Positions 36,415-44,226 of a DNA stretch of 64,000 bases are shown here, piece by piece. Each line of letters opens with the position of its first letter. Position 1 is the first letter of the stretch. Source of the stretch: Pseudarthrobacter sp. W1I19 (GTDB lineage: Bacteria > Actinomycetota > Actinomycetes > Actinomycetales > Micrococcaceae); NCBI RefSeq assembly GCF_030817835.1, contig NZ_JAUSZR010000001.1:3410001-3474000 (forward strand), written 5' to 3'. Under the pieces are notes generated by a model. It saw only the letters and a program-made list of their open reading frames with translations, ran no database searches and was not told the origin of the DNA. The translations under genes were made by a program, and so were the position numbers.

Positions 36415-37158
36415 GTGCTGACCACGGGACTGGTGCTGGCCGCCGTTGTGATGGGCGCGGGGATGCAGCGCATCACGGGGATGGGCTTCGCGCTGGTCGC
36501 GGCTCCCTTCCTGGTCCTGCTGCTGGGGCCGGTGGAAGGAGTGGTCCTGGTCAACCTCTGCGGTGCCGTAACGGCGGGGGCCATCATCTTCCGGGTGGTG
36601 CGGGACATCGACTGGAAGCGGTACGCGGCGCTGGCGGCGTCGGCGCTGCTGGGGATTGTCCCCGCCGCTTTCCTGATCCGGCTGATCCCGGCGGCGGTCC
36701 TGGAAATCTCCATCGGCGTGATCCTGGCCGTGGGGCTGACAGTTCTGCTGGTCCTGAAATCCGCGGTGCTGCCTCCCCGCCGGCGCTACCTGCTGACGGC
36801 CGGCGGCCTGAGCGGTTTTATGAACACGGCGGCCGGTGTGGGCGGGCCGGCGGTCAGCATGTACTCCATCGCCACCCGCTGGCAGCACAAGTCCTTCGCC
36901 GCCACCATGCAGCCCTACTTCTTCACCATCGGCACCTTCTCCCTGGTGTCCAAAGCCCTCACGGCACCTGCCTCGTTTCCGGCCCTCCCGTTTGCCATGT
37001 GGGCAGCTGTTGCTGCGGCCTGCCTAGCCGGCCTGGTACTGGGAGACGTCGCCTCGAAGTTCGTTCCCGCCCGCGCCGCCCAGCTCCTGCTGATTGTCCT
37101 GGCCTACCTGGGAGCGGCCGCCACCATCATCCGCGGCGTACTGGACGCCGCCGGCTGA
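36415..37158 (+). CDS. TauE/SafE-family exporter, probable sulfolactate (organosulfonate) export
   Basis: 247 aa, about eight membrane helices. The second repeat carries the family signature [21 protein letters not shown] at about 123-143 and the first repeat has [18 protein letters not shown]. TauE/SafE proteins export sulfite, sulfoacetate or other sulfonates. Here the likely cargo is sulfolactate. The GTG start touches the stop of the dehydrogenase gene, so translation is probably coupled. Confidence 0.85.
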   Translation: MLTTGLVLAAVVMGAGMQRITGMGFALVAAPFLVLLLGPVEGVVLVNLCGAVTAGAIIFRVVRDIDWKRYAALAASALLGIVPAAFLIRLIPAAVLEISIGVILAVGLTVLLVLKSAVLPPRRRYLLTAGGLSGFMNTAAGVGGPAVSMYSIATRWQHKSFAATMQPYFFTIGTFSLVSKALTAPASFPALPFAMWAAVAAACLAGLVLGDVASKFVPARAAQLLLIVLAYLGAAATIIRGVLDAAG

Positions 37159-37213
37159 CCTGATTTTCACTTGCACCAGCAACCTTGCACCAGTACCAGA
37201 GAGAGGAAATAAC

Positions 37214-38488
37214 ATGACGTGGCTGAACAGTGCCGCTCACGCACGATGGCTTGAGGCGGAAACCGACCGGCTGATCAATTTCGCCGCGGCTTCAAAGGTC
37301 CCTACGGGATTCGGCTGGCTCGACAACAACGGCGTGGTATTTCCCGACAAGCCGACCCATCTCTGGATTACCGCGCGGATGGTGCACAGTTTCGCTGTCG
37401 CCGCTTTGATGGGACGCCCGGGCGCCGGGAAACTCGTCGACCACGGCATTGCCGCCCTCAACGGAGCCCTCCACGATGACGAGTTCGGCGGTTGGTATGC
37501 CGAGGTGGACCAGAACGGTCCCGTGAACGACACCAAGTCCGGCTACCAGCACTCTTTTGTGCTCCTCGCTGCTGCCAGCGCCGTTGCGGCGGAGCGCCCC
37601 GGAGCCCGGGAACTGCTCGACGAGGCGCTGCGGATAGCCGACACGAAATTCTGGGACCATGAGGCCAACATGTGCTTCGACTCGTGGAACCGGGACTTCA
37701 CCGAAACCGAGGCATACCGTGGCGGGAACGCGAGCATGCACTCAGTCGAGGCGTACCTCATCGTCGCTGATGTGACCGGGGAAGACCGGTGGCTGGAACG
37801 GGCCCTCCACATTGCCGAGCTGCTCATCCACAACTTCGCGCGCAACAACAACTACCGGGTCTTCGAGCACTTCGACCCGGAGTGGAACCCTATGCCCGAA
37901 TACAACACCGATGACCGGGCCAGCCAGTTCCGGGCCTACGGGGGAACCCCTGGCCACTGGGTTGAGTGGGCGCGGCTGCTGCTGCACCTCCGTGCCGGGC
38001 TCGAGGCCCGCGCACTGGACGCCCCGGAATGGCTCCTAGAGGACGCGCGGGGCCTGTTCGACGCTGCCATCCGCGACGCCTGGGAGCCGGACGGTCATCC
38101 GGGATTCGTTTACACCGTCGACTGGGAGGGCAAGCCGGTTGTTACCACCCGCATCCGCTGGGTACCCGCCGAGGCAATTGGAGGAGCGGCGGCCCTCTAC
38201 ATCGCCACCGGCGAGAAGAAGTACGCCAACTGGTACGAGCGGATCTGGGACCACGCCCGCGACTGGTTCATCGACTACGAGCACGGCTCCTGGAAGCAGG
38301 AACTCGACGAGAACGGCAACGTTACCTCCACCGTGTGGTCCGGCAAGGCGGACATCTACCACCTCTGGCACTGCCTGGTGGTCCCGCGCCTACCGCTGGC
38401 GCCAGGGCTTGCTCCGGCAGTCGCGGCAGGCCTGCTGGACTCACGGCTTGATGCACCAGTGCCAGCCAAGGAACCGGCCGCCCGCTGA
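37214..38488 (+). CDS. sulfoquinovose isomerase (YihS-like, AGE family)
   Basis: 424 aa, N-acylglucosamine 2-epimerase (AGE) (alpha/alpha)6 barrel. It agrees with the remembered E. coli YihS over its whole length: [82 protein letters not shown]. The histidines in GTPGHW and DIYHLWH match the catalytic histidines of the family. It interconverts sulfoquinovose and sulfofructose, the entry step of sulfo-EMP. The ATG is behind GAGAGAGGAAATAAC. Last gene of the operon, followed by a GC-rich hairpin. Confidence 0.95.
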   Translation: MTWLNSAAHARWLEAETDRLINFAAASKVPTGFGWLDNNGVVFPDKPTHLWITARMVHSFAVAALMGRPGAGKLVDHGIAALNGALHDDEFGGWYAEVDQNGPVNDTKSGYQHSFVLLAAASAVAAERPGARELLDEALRIADTKFWDHEANMCFDSWNRDFTETEAYRGGNASMHSVEAYLIVADVTGEDRWLERALHIAELLIHNFARNNNYRVFEHFDPEWNPMPEYNTDDRASQFRAYGGTPGHWVEWARLLLHLRAGLEARALDAPEWLLEDARGLFDAAIRDAWEPDGHPGFVYTVDWEGKPVVTTRIRWVPAEAIGGAAALYIATGEKKYANWYERIWDHARDWFIDYEHGSWKQELDENGNVTSTVWSGKADIYHLWHCLVVPRLPLAPGLAPAVAAGLLDSRLDAPVPAKEPAAR

Positions 38489-38492
38489 TTCC

Positions 38493-38517
38493 GGAGGCCC
38501 CCGCCCGGCCGGGCTCC
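38493..38517 (+). terminator. GC-rich hairpin after the isomerase gene
   Basis: GGAG-G-CCC pairs with GGGCTCC across a GC loop, starting 5 bp after the isomerase stop codon. No T-run. The rest of the 280-bp gap to the MscS gene shows no recognisable element. Confidence 0.35.
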
Positions 38518-38768
38518 TACACGGACACCGATTTCGGCATCCGCGGATAGCCTGGGCGTTCCACGCCACCACGCCCGGGCTGCGGCGTGCGTTCCAGCCC
38601 AGTTGGCCGCCCGGGTGTCAGGCTTTGGCCGGCAACAACCGCACGGATAAAGGGATTGCTAACCACCAGCGGGTGCGGCCCACGGAGTAACCGGGAAGGA
38701 GCGCACGCACCACACCAGGGTCAGGGTCAATTTCGGCCCCTGCAGCCGAAGTTGGTAGTGGTTAATGG

Positions 38769-40004
38769 ATGCAAGACCTGCTCAATCCCGCCATGCCGTT
38801 CATTGCCGTCACGCTTGCAGTGGCCGCAGGACTGGTCCTGTCCTGGCTGCTGCGCAAGCTCGTCCTGCGCCTCAACCGCAAACGCCCGGAACTGCAAGCC
38901 ACCTCCCGGGTGGCCCGCCAACCGCTGCGGCTGGCGCTCTGCCTCATCGGCGTCCGCACCGCGCTGGGGCTGACGGCCGGGGACGAAGGCTGGCGGCCCG
39001 GCGTCGACCATTTGCTTCTGATAGCCCTCATCGGTTCCCTCGCCTGGCTGGGCGTGGCTGTCCTGCTGATTATCGAAGCGGTGGTTCTCGGCCGGTACAG
39101 CGTTGACGTTGCGGACAACCGGCGTGCCCGGCGGCTCCGGACGCAGATGATCCTGGCCCGCCGGATTGGCGTTGCCCTGGTGGTGGTCCTGGCCGTGGGC
39201 TCGGTGATGCTCACTTTCCCGGCCATCCAGGCCCTCGGCGCCGGACTGCTGGCATCCGCCGGCGTAATCTCGATCGTCGCCGGCCTCGCCGCGCAGACCT
39301 CGCTGGTCAACGTCTTCGCGGGCATGCAGCTTGCTTTCACGGACGCCATTCGCGTGGACGACGTGGTGGTGGTCCAGAAGGAGTGGGGCCGCATCGAGGA
39401 GATTACCCTGACGTACGTGGTGGTCCACATCTGGGACGACCGGCGGCTCATCCTGCCCTCCACCTACTTCACCACCACACCGTTCGAGAACTGGACCCGC
39501 CGCCAGTCCGAGGTGATGGGCACCGTGGAGTTCGACCTCGACTGGCGCGCCCCGGTGGAGGACATGCGCGCCGAACTGCGCAGCGTCCTGGCCGGCACGG
39601 AACTGTGGGATGAACGTGTAGGCGTCCTGCAGATCACGGATGCCACCGGCGGCTTCGTCCGCGTCCGGATCCTCGTCAGCGCGGCGGACAGCGCCGCCCT
39701 TTTCGACCTGCGCTGCCTTATCCGCGAGGCGATGGTCACCTTCCTGCAGCACCGCCATCCGGAAGCACTTCCCCAGCAGCGCTGGACCGAGGCAGCGTCC
39801 GACGGCGGCGCCTCCTCTCGCCGTCAGCAGCCACTGCAGGGGCTGGCAGCTTCCGGCCGGGACGGCTCGCGCGCTCCGGCAGACCCGCACGAGTCCCAGC
39901 TGTTCACCGGCTCGATCGAGGCCGTCCAGCGTTCGCGCGCCTTCACCGGCCCCGGTGATGAGGTGTTCCAGGACCGGGACCAGAGCTTGGCATCGAGGAA
40001 CTGA
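38769..40004 (+). CDS. MscS-family mechanosensitive channel
   Basis: 411 aa. Four hydrophobic segments precede the pore helix (about 155-190), which is Gly/Ala-rich: ALGAGLLASAGVISIVAGLA followed by NVFAGMQLAF. The MscS beta domain follows (DAIRVDDVVVVQKEWGRIEEI), then a soluble alpha/beta domain and an unconserved hydrophilic tail of about 60 residues. It releases solutes on hypo-osmotic shock. Single-gene unit. Confidence 0.92.
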   Translation: MQDLLNPAMPFIAVTLAVAAGLVLSWLLRKLVLRLNRKRPELQATSRVARQPLRLALCLIGVRTALGLTAGDEGWRPGVDHLLLIALIGSLAWLGVAVLLIIEAVVLGRYSVDVADNRRARRLRTQMILARRIGVALVVVLAVGSVMLTFPAIQALGAGLLASAGVISIVAGLAAQTSLVNVFAGMQLAFTDAIRVDDVVVVQKEWGRIEEITLTYVVVHIWDDRRLILPSTYFTTTPFENWTRRQSEVMGTVEFDLDWRAPVEDMRAELRSVLAGTELWDERVGVLQITDATGGFVRVRILVSAADSAALFDLRCLIREAMVTFLQHRHPEALPQQRWTEAASDGGASSRRQQPLQGLAASGRDGSRAPADPHESQLFTGSIEAVQRSRAFTGPGDEVFQDRDQSLASRN

Positions 40005-40014
40005 CCGTTGATAT

Positions 40015-40030
40015 GTGACCGAATGGTCAC
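40015..40030. promoter_or_regulatory. palindromic operator of the ArsR-AHSA1 gene
   Basis: GTGACC-GAAT-GGTCAC is a perfect palindrome, with partly symmetric flanks (GATA upstream, TATC downstream). It ends 14 bp before the ATG at 40045, a position that would block transcription. Confidence 0.6.
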
Positions 40031-40044
40031 CTATCATTGTTCCT

Positions 40045-40797
40045 ATGGATGCCGTGTTCAAGGCACTTGCAGACCCTACCCGCCGGGACCTGCTTGACGA
40101 GCTCTTCCGCGAGGACGGCCAGACCCTCGGCGCCCTCGAGGGCCGCTTCGACATGACCCGCTTCGGGATCGCCAAGCACCTCAGGATCCTGGAAGAAGCA
40201 GGCCTGGTGGTGACCCGCCGTCGGGGGCGTGAAAAGCTGCATTTCCTGAATCCGGTGCCCATCCGGCTCGTCCACGACCGCTGGGTGAGCAAGTACGCCG
40301 AACCATGGGCCGCTGGCCTCAGCGACCTCAAATCCAGATTGGAAAGTCCCATGGAAAAAATCTTCGAGATCTACATCAAGACCACGCCGGAGCGGCTCTG
40401 GGAAGCCATCACGGACAGTGACATCCGGAGCAAGTACCAGTTCGGGAACACGATCGAAACGGACTGGACCCCGGGCAGCAGCTTCACCATGAACAACATC
40501 AAAGCCGGCGCGCCCCTGGGTGAAGGCGAGAACCTGGAGGTGGACCCGCCGCGCCGGCTCGTCCAGACCATGCGCGCCCTCTGGGGCGAGGACGTCAAGG
40601 CCGAGGGAACCTCGAAAGTCACCTGGGACATCGAGCCAGTGGGCGATTCCTGCCGCCTCACCGTCACCCACAGCGACCTCCGCGAAGGCGCCAACGAACA
40701 GCTCTACGGCGGCTGGCCCATGATCCTCTCCGGCCTGAAGACCTGGCTGGAAACCGGCCAGAAGCTCACCACGCCGGGCTCGCTGATGTACACCTGA
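40045..40797 (+). CDS. ArsR-type helix-turn-helix fused to AHSA1/SRPBCC domain
   Basis: 250 aa. Residues 1-95 are an ArsR winged helix (FKALADPTRRDLLDELF, then FGIAKHLRILEEAGLV). Residues about 108-245 are an AHSA1-type SRPBCC domain (FEIYIKTTPERLWEAITDSD ending in GWPMILSGLKTWLETG). Such fusions are common in actinobacteria; the SRPBCC part probably binds a hydrophobic ligand and controls DNA binding. The ATG at 40045 begins the helix-turn-helix exactly; an in-frame ATG ten codons upstream lies inside the palindrome. Confidence 0.9.
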   Translation: MDAVFKALADPTRRDLLDELFREDGQTLGALEGRFDMTRFGIAKHLRILEEAGLVVTRRRGREKLHFLNPVPIRLVHDRWVSKYAEPWAAGLSDLKSRLESPMEKIFEIYIKTTPERLWEAITDSDIRSKYQFGNTIETDWTPGSSFTMNNIKAGAPLGEGENLEVDPPRRLVQTMRALWGEDVKAEGTSKVTWDIEPVGDSCRLTVTHSDLREGANEQLYGGWPMILSGLKTWLETGQKLTTPGSLMYT

Positions 40798-40853
40798 GAA
40801 AAGCCGACCACGCGGGACTGAACAGGCGGGGCGGCACGTTGCTCAGATGAGCA

Positions 40854-41060
40854 TCAGCTTCGGCGCGTGCCGTCCCACCCTCTCCGCCGCAGGTTTCGGG
40901 TGGCCATCAGCGACCCGCCGATGAACAACACTCCAAGCACCACGGTGGCCACGCCCACGTAGAACCATGCACCGCGGCCAAAGATCATCATCGCCGCGCC
41001 CAGGATGCACAGGCCTTTTGCGGTGATATCCAGGTACAGCTGCGCCTTTGGAGAAGCCAT
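40854..41060 (-). CDS. small two-helix membrane protein, 68 aa
   Basis: Two hydrophobic segments (CILGAAMMIFGRG and FYVGVATVVLGVLFIGG) with a basic C-terminus. No family recognised. The ATG at 41060 follows GGAG at short spacing. It is 31 bp downstream of the MFS gene stop on the same strand, so it may be in the same transcript. Confidence 0.55.
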   Translation of the reverse strand: MASPKAQLYLDITAKGLCILGAAMMIFGRGAWFYVGVATVVLGVLFIGGSLMATRNLRRRGWDGTRRS

Positions 41061-41091
41061 ATCTCCACGATAAACCCGGCTTACAGGACGC

Positions 41092-42471
41092 TTAGTCCGT
41101 CCGCTGCTTCCACACCAGGAATACACCGAACGTCACCACGCACAGGGCCAGCATGGCCAGGACCATCCGCGCCCAGTTTTCCTGGTGCACGCCGTCGGCC
41201 GCGAACACCCCGATCATCACCGTGGCGGTGATGGCGCCGACGTACCGGCAGGTCTGGTAGATGCCCGCCGCAACACCACGCTCCTGCGGCCGGGTGGAGA
41301 CGAACATCCCCTGGTTGGTGGCGATGCTGACCGTTCCGTAGGGAACGCCCATCAGTGCCGTCAGGACCACCACGAGCGGAATCACGAGCGTGCCGGTGAG
41401 CAGCCACATCAGGGCTGCAACGGCTGTCAGCAGGACGACGCCGGCAATCAGCACCCGCCGCACACCGAACCTTCCGATGGCCTTCACTGCCCACGGGGTT
41501 GCCACCACGGACATCGCTGCGAGCGGCAGCATCAGCAGGCCCACAACGCCGGGATCGTAGCCCCCGGCCTCCTGCAGCAGCTGCGGCAGGCCGAAGAACA
41601 CAAAGTAGTACACGCTGCTGAACACCGCGAAGCCGAGGTACACCAGCATCAACGGCCGGTTCCGGCCCAGGAGCCTGAGGTCCAGGAACGGCCTGTTGAA
41701 ACGCAGCTCCCGCCAGGCGAACAGGGCCGCGATGACGGTACCGGCGGCCAGCATCCACCAGCGGTAGCCCGGCGCCACGTTGAGCGCGGCCATCATCACC
41801 AGCAGCAGGGCTGAGACAAAAGCCAGGATGCCGGGAATGTCCGAGTCCCTGACGAGCTCGGCCACGCTGCCGTGCTCCCGGGCCTCATCCCTTGGAGCGG
41901 CCTGCCGCACGATCAGCAGCGCGGCCAGGGCGAGAGGCACGTTGATCAGGAACAGCGCCTCCCAGCCCACCAGGCTTACCAGCAGGCCGCCGACTACCGG
42001 GCCCACCGCCGCGGCCGACGTGTTCGCCATTTGCAGCCGCCCCAGCGGCCGGGCCGAGTCAACGTTTGCCCGGTGGGCTATGGCGCCCACCATCACCACC
42101 GCGCTGGGATAGGCCGTTGCCGTACCCAGCGCCATGAATGCCCGGGCCACACACAGCAGGGCGAAGTTCGGCGCGAGCGGCGCAAGCGCGCAGGTGACGG
42201 CGACCAGTGCCATGCCGAGCATAAACATCCGCCGTGGCCCGAAACGGTCCGCCAGCCTGCCCATCACGGGCTGTCCGGCTGCCGAGGCGAGGTAGAACGA
42301 GGTGACCACCCATGTGACTGCCGCGACGTCGAGGCCGAAATCGGAGCGGAGCACCACCAGTGCCACCGCGATCATCGACGAGTTGAGGGGGTTCAGGGCC
42401 GTGCCCAGGCTGAGTCCGGCGACGGCCAGACCGGTCCGGGGATTGTTGCTCACGGAAACAGTCTTACCCAC
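41092..42471 (-). CDS. MFS drug-efflux-type transporter (DHA2 group)
   Basis: 459 aa with 12-14 predicted helices. The N-terminal LNSSMIAVALVVLRSDFGLD with WVVTSFYLASAAGQPVMGRLADRFG is the motif A/D1 arrangement of DHA2 (EmrB/QacA-like) pumps. The start is GTG at 42471 or the GTG six codons later. No regulator is adjacent. The substrate is unknown. Confidence 0.88.
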   Translation of the reverse strand: MGKTVSVSNNPRTGLAVAGLSLGTALNPLNSSMIAVALVVLRSDFGLDVAAVTWVVTSFYLASAAGQPVMGRLADRFGPRRMFMLGMALVAVTCALAPLAPNFALLCVARAFMALGTATAYPSAVVMVGAIAHRANVDSARPLGRLQMANTSAAAVGPVVGGLLVSLVGWEALFLINVPLALAALLIVRQAAPRDEAREHGSVAELVRDSDIPGILAFVSALLLVMMAALNVAPGYRWWMLAAGTVIAALFAWRELRFNRPFLDLRLLGRNRPLMLVYLGFAVFSSVYYFVFFGLPQLLQEAGGYDPGVVGLLMLPLAAMSVVATPWAVKAIGRFGVRRVLIAGVVLLTAVAALMWLLTGTLVIPLVVVLTALMGVPYGTVSIATNQGMFVSTRPQERGVAAGIYQTCRYVGAITATVMIGVFAADGVHQENWARMVLAMLALCVVTFGVFLVWKQRTD

Positions 42472-42500
42472 GGGGGCGGGCGTTAGCGACTTTGATGACC

Positions 42501-43412
42501 CTAGGGTACCTTGTTGCCTGCCTGCACCGGCGGGTACAGGGCCTTTTCCACCACGCCGGTAAGCTCCCGGATGACCTCAGCCTGCCCTTCATCCTGGGTG
42601 CCGTCTTCATTCTCGGTGTAGATGACCAGGACAAAGGTCGAGCCGCGGTAGGCGAGGATGGCGGCGTCGTGGAGTTCGCCGTCGAACTCGCCGTATTTGT
42701 GGAACACTTCGATCCCGGACTGGGAGCCGGCGGGAATAAGTTCCTCGTTGTTGGTGTCTTGCATGTAGCCCAGCAACTGTTTGGTGTTGTCCGGGTTCAG
42801 CAGGTCTCCGGCGTACAGCTGCTTCAGGACCAGGGCCATGCCGACAGGGGTCAGGAGATTCTTCTCCGGGTCGTAGGTGATGCCGATGGAGGACGCGTAG
42901 TCGATCAGCCGCGGATAACCCACCGCATCCATCAGCAGCAGCCAGGAATCGTTGTTGCTCTCGTTGACCATCGCCTCGAGCTGGAACGCGGCGTCGTAGT
43001 CCCCCAGCGGGTCATCGAGGCTTGCTTCCCCGGTTTCCACCAAGTGGTAGTAGGCGGCGGCGGTGATGATCTTCGCGGTGCTGGCGGCCGTAAAGACCTC
43101 CTGGTCGCCGAAGGTGAGTGCCGCGTCGCCGGAGATGTCGGCCATGGCCAGCCCGATCCGGTAGTCCGGATTTTCGTCGAGGATGGACTGGATGCTGTCC
43201 TCGAGGGAATCCGGGGCCACGGCCACAGGCGCTTCCGGAACAGCCACCGGGACCGGACTGGTGGCCGACAGGGGCCCTGACCGCACCACGGCCAGGACAA
43301 GAATCGCCACGATCACCAGCGCCACGGCCGTGAACAGCAGCGCAAGCCTCTTCCGGTCCCGCCGGGGCGCAGCGACATCCCGCGCTGCAGCACGCCTCTC
43401 TTGGTCCCGCAT
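42501..43412 (-). CDS. membrane-anchored serine hydrolase, class A beta-lactamase-like
   Basis: 303 aa. An N-terminal membrane helix (about 22-45) anchors the protein outside. The catalytic domain shows the Ser-x-x-Lys motif in AASTAKIITAAAYYHL, a SNN-type second motif in NESNNDSWLLLMD and a KYG in place of the usual KTG (EVFHKYGEF). The fold is of the penicillin-recognising family. The altered third motif makes true beta-lactamase activity doubtful; a peptidoglycan or ester hydrolase is as likely. The ATG is behind GAGGAGCC. Confidence 0.8.
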   Translation of the reverse strand: MRDQERRAAARDVAAPRRDRKRLALLFTAVALVIVAILVLAVVRSGPLSATSPVPVAVPEAPVAVAPDSLEDSIQSILDENPDYRIGLAMADISGDAALTFGDQEVFTAASTAKIITAAAYYHLVETGEASLDDPLGDYDAAFQLEAMVNESNNDSWLLLMDAVGYPRLIDYASSIGITYDPEKNLLTPVGMALVLKQLYAGDLLNPDNTKQLLGYMQDTNNEELIPAGSQSGIEVFHKYGEFDGELHDAAILAYRGSTFVLVIYTENEDGTQDEGQAEVIRELTGVVEKALYPPVQAGNKVP

Positions 43413-43538
43413 AGGGGCTCCTCTTTCACCTCAACGAACCGATCCGCATCCTGCGGGCCCACAGGGCACGCGATGCGGTGTCGATTAGATCATCCAAGGT
43501 TGGGAGCTGGCTGTAAGGATTGCGGACGTGTCTTTAAT

Positions 43539-43600
43539 CCGCACCCGTTTGTGGACTTTGCACCCGAAAGCGGGGGTGCAAAGACCGTCAGCGGGTGCGG
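43539..43600. terminator. nested double hairpin at the 3' end of the small GNAT gene
   Basis: An inner 10-bp perfect stem (CTTTGCACCC at 43556-43565 with 43574-43583) is nested in an outer 9-bp perfect stem (CCGCACCCG at 43539-43547 with 43592-43600). The outer right arm lies in the last codons of the GNAT gene. It probably ends transcription or protects the mRNA end; no T-run is present. Confidence 0.45.
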
Positions 43601-43938
43601 GCAGCCAGCGCAGAGTCCAGGAACTCCAGGTGGGCCGGTGCCACGCGGACAGCGCTGCCGGCGTACTCGGGGTGTTTGGTGAGGAACTTCTTGATGAAAG
43701 GGCACACCGGAACGATGCCCATCCCCGCACTGACCGTTTCGTCCAGTGCCACCGTGGCGAGCTGGCCTGCCAGACCCTGGCCGCCGTATTCCTCGTTGAT
43801 CACCGTGTGGTAGAAAATCCGCTGCGGTGAGCCGCCGCCGTCGTACTCCTTGTACGCCGCCTTGCCGATCACGCTGCCTGCGTCCAGGATTTCGAAACGC
43901 TCGCGGCCGGCATTGTGGCGGACGGTGATCTCACTCAA
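43588..43938 (-). CDS. small GNAT-like N-acetyltransferase (YjdJ type)
   Basis: 116 aa. The acetyl-CoA loop is NEEYGGQGLAGQLATVALDE and the end CPFIKKFLTKHPEYA is typical of the short one-domain GNAT group (YjdJ, human NATD1). The role is unknown. The start is TTG at 43938 with AAGGAG six bases upstream. Confidence 0.88.
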   Translation of the reverse strand: MSEITVRHNAGRERFEILDAGSVIGKAAYKEYDGGGSPQRIFYHTVINEEYGGQGLAGQLATVALDETVSAGMGIVPVCPFIKKFLTKHPEYAGSAVRVAPAHLEFLDSALAARTR

Positions 43939-43988
43939 GGGGACTCCTTCGATGGGCTCTGCACATGATAACTCGGCAGCGGCCCCCG

Positions 43989-44219
43989 CTATTTCCGCTC
44001 CCGCACAAGACCGTGGGGCACCGCGGGGTGGGCCCGCACCACGTACCAGCCTTCGCCGAGCCCGGTGATCATGATTCCGGTGGAATACCGGTCCGCCGCT
44101 TCCCGCACCATCAGGATGGCGTCAGCCACTGCGTCGCGGGCCTGTCCTGCCTCCCGCACCCTCACCTCCACCATGCCGGCACTGCAGGCCCCGGCCTTGG
44201 TTTCCTCTTTGCCGGGCAT
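43989..44219 (-). CDS. small hypothetical protein, 76 aa
   Basis: The segment MVEVRVREAGQARDAVADAI followed by GIMITGLGEGWYVVRAHPAVP looks like a small alpha/beta protein. No family recognised. It starts 8 bp after the GH133 stop codon and is probably the last gene of that operon. The ribosome site is poor, so translation may depend on coupling; the frame is open upstream with non-protein-like sequence. Confidence 0.5.
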   Translation of the reverse strand: MPGKEETKAGACSAGMVEVRVREAGQARDAVADAILMVREAADRYSTGIMITGLGEGWYVVRAHPAVPHGLVRERK

Positions 44220-44226
44220 CAGCGGA

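Noticed and set aside
38540..38768. Possible riboswitch in front of the MscS gene
   Set aside because: The stretch is structured and GC-rich but matches no riboswitch consensus that I can recognise.
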